Below are positions 1-5,780 of a stretch of 8,464 nucleotides of DNA, piece by piece. Below the pieces are notes generated by a model. It had not been told where the DNA came from, did no database searches, and saw only the letters and a list, made by a program, of their open reading frames with translations. Made by a program: the position numbers and the translations under genes. Each line of letters starts with the position of its first letter. Positions within the stretch are counted from its first letter, which is position 1. The stretch comes from Bacteroidota bacterium (GTDB taxonomy: Bacteria > Pseudomonadota > Alphaproteobacteria > Puniceispirillales > Puniceispirillaceae). The stretch spans positions 1 to 8,464 of the forward strand of contig JAACDV010000090.1 of assembly GCA_009936825.1 (NCBI GenBank). Direction: 5' to 3'.

Positions 1-699
1 GAAGGTCCGATTGATTTGCTGTTGGCTTTGGCGCGGGAACAAAAAGTTGATCTGGCACGCATCGCGATTCTACCGCTTGCCGAACAATATCTGGATTTTA
101 TCGAGAGGGCGCGGCGCATTGACCTGGAAATTGCCGCTGATTTTCTGGTGATCGCGGCGTGGCTGGCCTATCTGAAATCACGGTTACTGCTGCCTGACCC
201 CGAGCCCGAACTGAATGAAGAAGTTGTTGATATGACTGACGCGCTGAAATATCAGCTGATGCGGCTGGAGTCGATGCAACAGGCCTCAAAACGTCTGATG
301 TCGTTGCCACGCCTTGGTCAGCAGCGTTTTGCGCGCGGCGAGATTGAGCGGTTCGAGACTATTAGCGAGCCGGTCTGGACGGCAACGCTGTATGACCTTC
401 TGGCCTGTTATGGATCTATTCGGTCGAGTGTTGAGAATCGCACGCTTACGATCTCTGCTTCCCGGCTGTTTTCGGTTGAAGAGGCGGCAGCACGTTTGCG
501 ACGGCTAGTTGGCCATGTGCCGGACTGGACGCTTTTGGAGACCTTTCTTCCGCCCGGGCTGAAAACCCCGCTGGACCGGCGTTCTGCAACCGCATCCCAT
601 TTTGTAGCCTCGCTGGAACTTGCCCGTGAAGGTGTGTTAAACCTGCGTCAGGATAGTCGTTTTGCCCCTATTTTTCTGAGAGTAAAGGATTCCGCATGA
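1..699 (+). CDS. scpA: Segregation and condensation protein A (ScpA), 5'-truncated
   Basis: ScpA is the kleisin subunit that, with ScpB, bridges SMC heads in the bacterial condensin complex that compacts and segregates the chromosome. The frame is open from the first base and starts inside the family hallmark EGPIDLLLALAREQKVD; the leading residues, normally a few tens, lie outside the window. A TTG at 16 is in frame but falls within this conserved block, so it is not the start. The 232 visible residues include the helical segment AAWLAYLKSRLLLPDPE, which ScpA proteins share, a variable middle, and a C-terminal winged-helix part ending near FAPIFLRVKDSA. The stop (697-699) overlaps the scpB start in an ATGA, which suggests translational coupling. 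The identification rests on the motifs and on the scpB neighbour. Confidence 0.93.
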   Translation, partial: EGPIDLLLALAREQKVDLARIAILPLAEQYLDFIERARRIDLEIAADFLVIAAWLAYLKSRLLLPDPEPELNEEVVDMTDALKYQLMRLESMQQASKRLMSLPRLGQQRFARGEIERFETISEPVWTATLYDLLACYGSIRSSVENRTLTISASRLFSVEEAAARLRRLVGHVPDWTLLETFLPPGLKTPLDRRSATASHFVASLELAREGVLNLRQDSRFAPIFLRVKDSA

Positions 700-1391
700 G
701 TGCATCTGGCACAAAGGTGCAGGAGTGGGCCGCTACGATCGAGGCGTTGGTTTTTGCCTCTGCGAGACCCGTTCGGGCGCTCGAACTGCAAAACCAGCTT
801 CCCGACGGGATTGAGCTAAACGCGGTCATTGCGCTTATTATGCAGCGGTTCGATGAAACCAGCGGCATAGAGTTTTGTCAGGTTGGTGATAGCTGGGCCT
901 TTCGGACCCGCTCCGATATTGCCGAGCGCTTGAATACCCGCAAGCAGGTCGAGCGACCCTTGTCGCGTGCGGCGCTCGAAGTTCTGGCGATTATTGCGTA
1001 TCACCAGCCCATTACACGCGCCGAGATTGAAGAAATCCGCGGGATCAGCCTGTCGCGTGGTACCATTGACATTCTGCTGGAGCTTGGTTGGATAAAACCC
1101 CGGGGCAGGCGCCGGACGCCCGGTCGGCCTCTGACTTGGGGCACCAGCCCGGTTTTTCTGGATCATTTTGGATTGTCCGAGCTAGCCGATTTACCCGGAC
1201 TTGACGAGTTGAAATCTGCCGGTCTGCTGCGCAAAGGTCAGGTCATAGGCGGGGTGATCGAGACGGTTGATGATGATAATATCGATGAGGGTCAGGATAA
1301 TTATGGCGCAGACCCCGATCTTCTGGAAGAGGCGCTGATGGAAGCCGGTCTCGACGCATCATTAGATGAAGATGAGGGTGCTAATGCTTGA
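696..1391 (+). CDS. scpB: Segregation and condensation protein B (ScpB)
   Basis: ScpB is a winged-helix dimer that binds ScpA and regulates the SMC-kleisin ring. The 231-residue protein contains the family core EVLAIIAYHQPITRAEIEEI (about residues 92-111), followed by the second winged-helix segment with SRGTIDILLELGWIKPRGRR and a GRPLTWGTSPVFLDHFGL block that is highly typical of ScpB. The ATG at 696 overlaps the scpA stop and is preceded by AAAGGA (684-689) at 6-base spacing. The last 40 or so residues are strongly acidic (DDDNIDEGQDNY, LDEDEGANA) and look disordered, a common variable extension in alphaproteobacterial ScpB. The 3' end overlaps the next gene by 8 bases. Confidence 0.95.
   Translation: MSASGTKVQEWAATIEALVFASARPVRALELQNQLPDGIELNAVIALIMQRFDETSGIEFCQVGDSWAFRTRSDIAERLNTRKQVERPLSRAALEVLAIIAYHQPITRAEIEEIRGISLSRGTIDILLELGWIKPRGRRRTPGRPLTWGTSPVFLDHFGLSELADLPGLDELKSAGLLRKGQVIGGVIETVDDDNIDEGQDNYGADPDLLEEALMEAGLDASLDEDEGANA
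1374..1378 (+). promoter_or_regulatory. Ribosome binding site that sets the ABC ATPase start
   Basis: GAGGG lies 5 bases before the ATG at 1384, inside the end of scpB. An in-frame ATG at 1366 would add six residues but has no purine-rich stretch at a useful distance, and starting at 1384 gives the usual short ABC N-terminus (MLEFRNIGHAY). The 1384 start is therefore preferred. Confidence 0.6.
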
Positions 1392-2421
1392 ATTTCGCAA
1401 TATTGGTCATGCCTATAATGGCAATCCATCGGTAAAAGATGTCAGTTTTGAGGTGAGCCCGGGTGAGGTTGTAACGCTGCTAGGTCCGTCCGGATGCGGC
1501 AAAACCACACTTTTACGTCTTGCGGCAGGGCTGGAAAGGCCAAAGTCGGGCGAGATTTGGCTGAATGACCGACTGGTATCCGATGTTGAGCAAATTGTTC
1601 CGGCCGAAGATCGCGGCGTTGGCTATATGTTTCAGGATTACGCCCTGTTTCCACATCTGACCGTTCTGGAAAATGTGGTGTTTGGACTGCGCGATAAGGG
1701 CAGTGTTGCGATGCGGCGCGGCCTTGACGTTCTGGCCGAGGCGAATATTGAGGCACTGGCCGATGCCTATCCGCATGAGCTATCTGGCGGCCAGCAACAA
1801 CGTGTTGCTTTGGCGCGGGCGCTGGCCCCCAGACCATCGGTTATTTTGCTGGATGAGCCTTATGCCGGTCTGGATAGCAGGCTGCGTGAGCGTATTCGTG
1901 ATCAGATGCTGCATGTTCTAAAGGCCTCTAAGACGGCAGCGCTAATGGTAACGCATGACGCCGAAGAGGCGATGTTTATGTCGGACACAATTATCGTTTT
2001 GCGCGACGGTGATGTTCAACAATCAGGCCGGCCGGTTAACCTTTATTGCCAGCCTAATAGTGCTTTTGTTGCGGAATTCTTTGGTGAAGTGAACCAGCTG
2101 GAAGGGGTGATTTCTGGCGGTTTTATCCAAACTGTGCTTGGCAAATTTGCAGCACCATCGGATTTAGCTGAAGGCCAGCCAGTACGTATCGTCATCCGGC
2201 ATGAAGCGCTGAATATTGAGCCCGATAGCGCCGGTGCTAATGCTTTTGTGATGGAGGCGCGGTTGTTGGGGCGTGCATCCCTGATCCATTTGTCGGTCCC
2301 TGCCGGTACTGAGGAATTACATCTTCATGCGCGCGTTCCGGGGCTGAATTCATTGCAAACTGGCAGTTCCGTCAGGATTACGGTTGATCCGACGCAGGCA
2401 TTCGTGTTTCCGCAAGCCTAA
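1384..2421 (+). CDS. ABC transporter ATP-binding protein, FbpC/PotA-like with C-terminal TOBE-type region
   Basis: This is a nucleotide-binding subunit of an importer-type ABC transporter. The 345-residue protein (from ATG 1384) has an A-loop tyrosine (Y11), Walker A GPSGCGKTT (34-42), Q-loop in FQDYALFPH, signature LSGGQQQR (133-140), Walker B VILLDEP (153-159) and H-loop VTHD (H191). Residues from about 235 on form the extra beta-rich regulatory part seen in the iron(III), spermidine/putrescine and molybdate families. The VPAEDRGVGYMFQDYALFPHLTV block looks most like FbpC-type ferric iron ATPases, but substrate cannot be read from the ATPase alone. No permease or binding protein is adjacent, so it must pair with components encoded elsewhere or serve another role. 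It overlaps scpB by 8 bases and separates scpB from tatA, which are usually adjacent in this cluster. Confidence 0.9.
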   Translation: MLEFRNIGHAYNGNPSVKDVSFEVSPGEVVTLLGPSGCGKTTLLRLAAGLERPKSGEIWLNDRLVSDVEQIVPAEDRGVGYMFQDYALFPHLTVLENVVFGLRDKGSVAMRRGLDVLAEANIEALADAYPHELSGGQQQRVALARALAPRPSVILLDEPYAGLDSRLRERIRDQMLHVLKASKTAALMVTHDAEEAMFMSDTIIVLRDGDVQQSGRPVNLYCQPNSAFVAEFFGEVNQLEGVISGGFIQTVLGKFAAPSDLAEGQPVRIVIRHEALNIEPDSAGANAFVMEARLLGRASLIHLSVPAGTEELHLHARVPGLNSLQTGSSVRITVDPTQAFVFPQA

Positions 2422-2451
2422 ATTTTTAGGTGATCCAGATGCAACGTTATC

Positions 2452-2480
2452 TTGTTCATCCGGGATAGCCTGTTTATAGT
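2452..2480 (+). promoter_or_regulatory. Candidate sigma-70 type promoter for tatABC
   Basis: TTGTTC (2452-2457) and TATAGT (2475-2480) are separated by 17 bases. The -10 matches the consensus at five of six positions and the -35 at three of six. It lies in the 120-base gap between the ABC ATPase stop and tatA, about 60 bases before the tatA ATG, where a promoter for the tat genes would be expected. The rest of the gap shows only the tatA ribosome binding site GAGGA (2531-2535). No terminator hairpin with a T-run is evident here. This is a prediction from motif and spacing only. Confidence 0.4.
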
Positions 2481-2541
2481 CTTTAATCCTATAGCGCTTG
2501 GGGGCTTTGTCACCCATGCAACTTAACGCAGAGGAAATATA

Positions 2542-2907
2542 ATGTTTGGCGGTAGTTTCAGCATCATGCACTGGCTTGTCGTTCTGGCCGTTGTCCTGCT
2601 CTTGTTTGGCGGGCGCGGCAAGGTTTCTTCAATCATGGGTGATTTTGGCAAGGGATTGCGCAATTTCAAAACCGGATTGAAGGGTAGCAACGAAGACACC
2701 GAAGAGGAAGAAGTCGAGGTGATCGAAGCGGCACCGGTCGTCAAGAAAAAAGCCCCAGCTGCGAAAAAGACATCTGCGAAAAAGGCACCTGCGAAAAAGG
2801 CTGCTGCAAAAAAGGCTGCTGCAAAAAAGGCTTCGGCCAAGAAAGCTTCCGCTAAGAAGGCTTCCGCTAAGAAATCTGCGAAGAAAAAAGCCGCCAAAAA
2901 GAAATAA
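2542..2907 (+). CDS. tatA: Sec-independent protein translocase TatA with long Lys/Ala repeat tail
   Basis: TatA multimerises in the inner membrane to form the pore or membrane-weakening patch of the twin-arginine system, which exports folded proteins. Residues 1-47 are classical TatA: a short periplasmic start, a hydrophobic helix ([15 protein letters not shown], 10-24), the FG hinge, and an amphipathic helix with [11 protein letters not shown] (33-43). An acidic patch follows (51-62, [12 protein letters not shown]). From about 68 to 121 the protein is almost entirely Lys and Ala in KKxxA pentads, resembling histone H1-type tails. At 121 residues it is longer than the usual 60-90. The start has GAGGA at 6-base spacing. 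The tail should lie in the cytoplasm. Its function is unknown; binding to acidic lipid, nucleic acid or acidic partner segments are guesses. Confidence 0.95.
   Translation: MFGGSFSIMHWLVVLAVVLLLFGGRGKVSSIMGDFGKGLRNFKTGLKGSNEDTEEEEVEVIEAAPVVKKKAPAAKKTSAKKAPAKKAAAKKAAAKKASAKKASAKKASAKKSAKKKAAKKK
2764..2868 (+). repeat. Degenerate 15-bp tandem repeat coding KKxxA pentads in tatA
   Basis: Seven 15-base units encode [30 protein letters not shown] and KKASA (TatA residues 75-109). Lysine codons mix AAA and AAG, and alanine codons vary between units. The peptide pattern is therefore better kept than the DNA, which suggests an older expansion with selection on composition. Confidence 0.85.
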
Positions 2908-2920
2908 GTAGGGTCCCGGT

Positions 2921-3367
2921 ATGCTGGACATCGGTGGTTGGGAATTTCTCGCTATAGCTTTCGTCCTGATCATGGTCGTTGGCCCTAAAGAGTTGCCAAA
3001 ACTGCTGCGAAGTTTTACCACGCTAACCCGCCAGATACGCAAAATATCCCGTGAATTCAGCGATAGTATGCATGACATGGCTAATGAAGCCGAGATTGCC
3101 GAAATCAAGAAAGCAATGGCCAAGGTCAAGTCGGGCGAGTTTGATGACCTTGCCAATACCATTGCCCCTGAGGGCGAGATTGGTGACACGGTAAAAGAAA
3201 TCGGCAGCGCGGTTAAGGGCGCGGTTAAAGAAGATGGGGTTGCCGAAGAGATCAAATCGATCGGCGGCATCGCTGGTGATGTTGGCGCCAGCATCAGTGC
3301 CGATGCGGAAGGCCATGTTGATAAGGGCCAAGTTGATAAGGGCCAAGTTGATAAGGACACGACGTGA
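2921..3367 (+). CDS. tatB: Sec-independent protein translocase TatB, possibly cut short by an in-frame TGA
   Basis: TatB forms the substrate-receptor complex with TatC in the inner membrane. The N-terminus [30 protein letters not shown] is classical: conserved E8 in the membrane helix, the VVGPKELP hinge (19-26), then a long amphipathic helix with [21 protein letters not shown]. Residues 60-130 form a variable, charged cytoplasmic region ending in three VDK(GQ) repeats. The gene follows tatA by 13 bases with a weak GTAGGG upstream. Translation stops at TGA (3365-3367) after 148 residues, a normal length for TatB, so the functional core is intact. However, the same frame continues open to TAG 3497-3499 with a Lys/Ala-rich tail like that of TatA. 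The intact ancestral protein may have been 192 residues. Confidence 0.93.
   Translation: MLDIGGWEFLAIAFVLIMVVGPKELPKLLRSFTTLTRQIRKISREFSDSMHDMANEAEIAEIKKAMAKVKSGEFDDLANTIAPEGEIGDTVKEIGSAVKGAVKEDGVAEEIKSIGGIAGDVGASISADAEGHVDKGQVDKGQVDKDTT
3311..3355 (+). repeat. Three tandem 15-bp units at the end of tatB
   Basis: GGCCAWGTTGATAAG occurs three times in a row (3311-3325, 3326-3340, 3341-3355). The only difference is T versus A at position 6 of the first unit. It encodes G-H/Q-V-D-K three times and ends 9 bases before the TGA. The near identity suggests recent slippage duplication. Confidence 0.9.
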
Positions 3368-3400
3368 TCTGCCCCAAAGACCAAAAAATCCGCGTCCCGG

Positions 3401-3475
3401 AAAGCTGGCCCCAAGAAAGCTGGCCCCAAGAAAGCTGGGGCCAAGAAAGCTGGGGCCAAAAAAGCTTCCGCCAAG
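3401..3475 (+). repeat. Five tandem 15-bp units in the tatB tail
   Basis: Units begin at 3401, 3416, 3431, 3446 and 3461, each starting with AAAGCT. The first two are identical (AAAGCTGGCCCCAAG). The third and fourth have GGGGCC in place of GGCCCC and differ only at the last base. The fifth (AAAGCTTCCGCCAAG) is more diverged. The frame of the repeats is the tatB frame, encoding KAGPK, KAGPK, KAGAK, KAGAK, KASAK. Confidence 0.9.
3406..3458 (+). other. Nested GC-rich inverted repeat (potential two-stem hairpin)
   Basis: TGGCCCCA occurs at 3406-3413 and 3421-3428; its exact reverse complement TGGGGCCA occurs at 3436-3443 and 3451-3458. The inner pair forms an 8-bp stem with a 7-base loop. The outer pair can add a second 8-bp stem across a 7/7 internal loop. 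It starts 38 bases after the tatB TGA. No T-run follows, so it does not look like an intrinsic terminator. It may be a by-product of the repeat units or may affect translation between tatB and tatC. Confidence 0.6.
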
Positions 3476-3505
3476 AAATCTGCCGGAAAAAAGAGCTAGC
3501 GCATA

Positions 3506-4360
3506 ATGGCTGATGACACCGATATCGATGAGGAAGACGGCAACCAAGGGCAGATGTCACTGATCGGTCATTTGACTGAATTGCGCAATCGACTGGGTGT
3601 TGCGTTGCTGGCCTTTGTCGTTCTGTTTTTGCTCTGCGTTGCGCCGATGCCCGGCGGCGGTGTCAATAACAGTATCGCCAGCCATGTCTTTATTTTTCTG
3701 CAAGCCCCTCTTGCTGAAATTCTCGAAGAAAAGGGCGGCGGCCGGATGATTTTCACGGCGCTGCACGAAGGTTTTTTCACCCAGATAAAGGTTGGTTTAT
3801 TTACCGCGCTTTGCGTGTCTTTTCCGATTATCAGTATACAGTTATGGAAATTTATCGCACCGGCGCTTTACCGGAAGGAAAAGCGGGCCTTTCTGCCGTT
3901 TCTGCTGGCGACTCCAGTGCTGTTTGTTACTGGTGCCGCGATGGTTTATTACGTCGTCACCCCGATGGCGTGGGACTTTTTCGTCGGGTTTGAAATGGCC
4001 GGAACCGAGGGCTCGCTTGCCATCGAAATCGAGCCGCGCATCAGTGAATATTTGTCTCTGATCATGCGGCTGATCTTTGCCTTTGGATTGGCGTTTGAAT
4101 TGCCGGTCGTGTTGCTTTTACTGGTTCGCGCCGGACTGGTATCCCCCGCTGCTCTGGCGGAAAAGCGCAAAATAGCCATTGTGGTCGCCTTTGTAGCGGC
4201 GGCCATTTGGACCCCGCCAGATGTTGTCTCCCAACTTTTGCTGGCTGCGCCTATCATCGCCCTTTACGAGATTTCAATCTTTGGGGCGAAGTTCATGGCC
4301 CCAAAACGCTTTGATGAAGAGGAACCAAAACGCTTTGATGAAGAGGAAGACGAATCCTAA
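3506..4360 (+). CDS. tatC: Sec-independent protein translocase TatC
   Basis: TatC is the six-helix inner-membrane protein that recognises the twin-arginine signal peptide. The 284 residues include the N-terminal motif LIGHLTELRNRL, with E25 and R27 in the positions of the signal-contacting E15 and R17 of E. coli. The cytoplasmic loop FIAPALYRKEKRAF carries E125, equivalent to E. coli E103. Further membrane segments follow, including LIFAFGLAFELPVVLLLL and the IWTPPDVVSQLLLAAPIIALYE block. The ATG at 3506 has only a weak upstream GAG. An internal ATG at 3554 (MSLIGHL) has AAGGG but only 3 bases away, so 3506 is preferred. Both cytoplasmic ends are acidic: DDTDIDEED at the start and a duplicated PKRFDEEE at the end. 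Confidence 0.96.
   Translation: MADDTDIDEEDGNQGQMSLIGHLTELRNRLGVALLAFVVLFLLCVAPMPGGGVNNSIASHVFIFLQAPLAEILEEKGGGRMIFTALHEGFFTQIKVGLFTALCVSFPIISIQLWKFIAPALYRKEKRAFLPFLLATPVLFVTGAAMVYYVVTPMAWDFFVGFEMAGTEGSLAIEIEPRISEYLSLIMRLIFAFGLAFELPVVLLLLVRAGLVSPAALAEKRKIAIVVAFVAAAIWTPPDVVSQLLLAAPIIALYEISIFGAKFMAPKRFDEEEPKRFDEEEDES
4301..4348 (+). repeat. Perfect 24-bp tandem duplication at the 3' end of tatC
   Basis: Positions 4301-4324 and 4325-4348 are identical and encode PKRFDEEE twice. Complete identity, including third codon positions, points to a recent duplication. It lengthens the acidic cytoplasmic tail of TatC without shifting the frame. Confidence 0.95.
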
Positions 4361-4407
4361 TCGCCCGCAAACCTATTCCCTGCTAGCCTAGCGCCCGACT
4401 TTGACCT

Positions 4408-4443
4408 GCTTCGCTGTAAAATGAGGCTTCGCTGTAAAATGAG
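4408..4443 (+). repeat. Perfect 18-bp tandem duplication upstream of serS
   Basis: GCTTCGCTGTAAAATGAG occurs at 4408-4425 and again at 4426-4443, ending 8 bases before the serS ATG. The second copy places GAG, the only Shine-Dalgarno-like bases, near the start codon. The 91-base gap (4361-4451) shows no convincing promoter pair or terminator: TTGACC at 4401 is not followed by a -10 at normal spacing. Confidence 0.95.
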
Positions 4444-4451
4444 ATTGAACC

Positions 4452-5729
4452 ATGCATGACATTCGCTTTATCCGCGACAATCCTGATGCCTTCGATGCTG
4501 CGATGTCACGTCGCGGAATCTCGTCCTCTGCTGCCGAAATTCTCGATATGGATAGCCGTCGCCGCGCGCTGCAAAGCCAGTTGCAGGAATTACAGTCCCG
4601 CCGGAATGTTGCCTCAAAAGAGATCGGCGCGCGCGAGGGCAAGGGTCAGGATGCCGATGATCTGATTGCTGAAGTGAACGACATTAAGGCAAAGATGCCG
4701 GCTATCGAAGAGGAAGAGACCGCGCTTGGCTCGGCACTGGATGGCCGCCTGATGGAACTTCCAAACATTATGGATGATGATGTTCCGCAGGGCGCTGATG
4801 AAAATGATAATGTGATGATCCGCGATCATGGCACAAAGCCGGAATTCACCTTTACGCCGCAGGATCATGTGGCGATTGGTGAAGGTCTGGGCCAAATGGA
4901 TTTTGCCACTGCGGCAAAGCTATCTGGCGCACGTTTTGTTTTACTGCGCGGTCAGTTGGCACGGCTTGAACGCGCGCTCGCGGCCTTTATGCTAGACACG
5001 CATACTGCCGAGTTTGGCTATCAGGAAACCTTACCGCCCTTTCTGGTGAACACCAAATCCATGACCGGGACGGGCAATTTGCCTAAATTTGGCGATGATC
5101 TGTTCCGGGCGGATGATAAATGGCTGATCCCCACAGCTGAGGTGCCGTTGACAAATATTGCCGCCGATGAAATTTGGCCGGTTGACGCGCTTCCCATGCG
5201 CTTTACCGCGCACACCGCCTGTTTTCGGTCCGAAGCCGGGTCTGCTGGCCGGGATACGCGGGGGATGATCCGCCAACACCAGTTTTCCAAGGTTGAGCTT
5301 GTTAGCATCACCCATCCGGACGAATCTGAGGCCGAGCATCAACGGATGACCGCTTGTGCTGAAACCATTTTGCAGCGGCTTGGGCTTGCTTACCGTGTGA
5401 TGGTTTTATGCAGTGGCGACATCGGTTTCGGGGCGCGCAAAACTTATGATCTCGAAGTTTGGCTTCCGGGGCAGGATGAAGGACGCGGAATGTATCGTGA
5501 AATTTCATCCTGTTCAAATTGCGGACCGTTTCAGGCCCGCCGGATGAAAGCGCGCCTCCGAGACGCCGATGGCAATATCCAGCTTGTTCACACATGGAAC
5601 GGGTCCGGGCTTGCCGTGGGCCGCACGATGATCGCTGTTCTCGAAAACGGGCAGCGCGAAGATGGATCTGTTTTGCTTCCTGAAATCCTTCATTCCTATA
5701 TGGGAACTGACATTCTGACGGCAATCTAG
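4452..5729 (+). CDS. serS: Serine--tRNA ligase (SerRS)
   Basis: This class II aminoacyl-tRNA synthetase activates serine with ATP and charges tRNA-Ser (and tRNA-Sec where present) in the cytoplasm. The 425-residue length is typical. The N-terminal part ([22 protein letters not shown], then about 30-100) forms the tRNA-binding antiparallel coiled coil. The catalytic domain shows the serine-binding TAE motif (T228-E230), motif 2 [20 protein letters not shown] (from F258, with R259), the [16 protein letters not shown] segment, and motif 3 [16 protein letters not shown] with R391. The ribosome binding site is weak (GAGA at 4441-4444). Position between tatC and surE matches the usual alphaproteobacterial order. 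Nothing in the protein looks damaged. Confidence 0.98.
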   Translation: MHDIRFIRDNPDAFDAAMSRRGISSSAAEILDMDSRRRALQSQLQELQSRRNVASKEIGAREGKGQDADDLIAEVNDIKAKMPAIEEEETALGSALDGRLMELPNIMDDDVPQGADENDNVMIRDHGTKPEFTFTPQDHVAIGEGLGQMDFATAAKLSGARFVLLRGQLARLERALAAFMLDTHTAEFGYQETLPPFLVNTKSMTGTGNLPKFGDDLFRADDKWLIPTAEVPLTNIAADEIWPVDALPMRFTAHTACFRSEAGSAGRDTRGMIRQHQFSKVELVSITHPDESEAEHQRMTACAETILQRLGLAYRVMVLCSGDIGFGARKTYDLEVWLPGQDEGRGMYREISSCSNCGPFQARRMKARLRDADGNIQLVHTWNGSGLAVGRTMIAVLENGQREDGSVLLPEILHSYMGTDILTAI

Positions 5730-5780
5730 CTCGTTTATTTTTATATTTTTTTCCTTATCCAGCTCGTAAAGGCCTGCACT

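Larger units (their letters stand above)
3368..3499 (+). pseudogene. In-frame continuation of tatB: Lys/Ala/Gly tail after the TGA
   Basis: In the tatB frame, 43 sense codons follow the TGA and end at TAG 3497-3499, only 6 bases before the tatC ATG. The sequence would read SAPKTKKSASRKAGPKK and continue in KAGPK/KAGAK/KASAK pentads to KKS. Its end ([13 protein letters not shown]) closely resembles the end of the TatA tail ([17 protein letters not shown]), so it is most simply the original TatB tail. There is no ATG, GTG or TTG in this frame, so it cannot be translated independently. It could be a nonsense-truncated relic (CGA to TGA is one simple route), a read-through extension, or the product of a base-calling error. 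UGA is used as a normal stop by scpA, scpB and the 7270-8217 gene, so a changed genetic code is unlikely. Confidence 0.7.

Noticed and set aside
16..699. TTG at 16 as the scpA start.
   Set aside because: The open frame reaches the window edge, and the conserved EGPIDLLL block lies across this codon, so the gene begins upstream of the window.
2806..2829. Two A_AAA_AAG heptamers in frame in tatA, like the dnaX -1 frameshift slippery site.
   Set aside because: They arise naturally from GCA-AAA-AAG (Ala-Lys-Lys) repeats. No upstream Shine-Dalgarno-like stimulator or strong downstream stem was seen, and the -1 product would only be a similar basic tail ending at 2910.
3365..3458. Selenocysteine insertion at the TatB TGA, using the nearby hairpin as a SECIS element.
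   Set aside because: The first stem starts 38 bases after the TGA, farther than bacterial SECIS hairpins, which lie directly after the codon. TatB is not a redox protein, and no selenoprotein context is present.
2523..3474. Long minus-strand open frames rich in Phe, Leu and Ala over tatA and the tatB tail.
   Set aside because: They are antisense readings of Lys/Ala repeats (AAG/AAA read as CTT/TTT). No start signal or recognisable domain supports them.
3234..3506. A 90-codon open frame overlapping the tatB end and tail, rich in Lys, Arg, Pro and Leu.
   Set aside because: It is a frame-shifted reading of the tatB repeats, and its basic composition follows from the repeats. It has no family resemblance, and the tatB frame matches the TatA tail far better.
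4421..4459. A 12-codon open frame ([12 protein letters not shown]) overlapping the serS start as a possible leader peptide.
   Set aside because: No ribosome binding site precedes it, it contains no serine codons that would suggest attenuation, and it exists because of the 18-bp duplication.
5730..5780. T-rich stretch after serS as a terminator.
   Set aside because: No GC-rich stem lies just before the T-run, so an intrinsic terminator is not supported.
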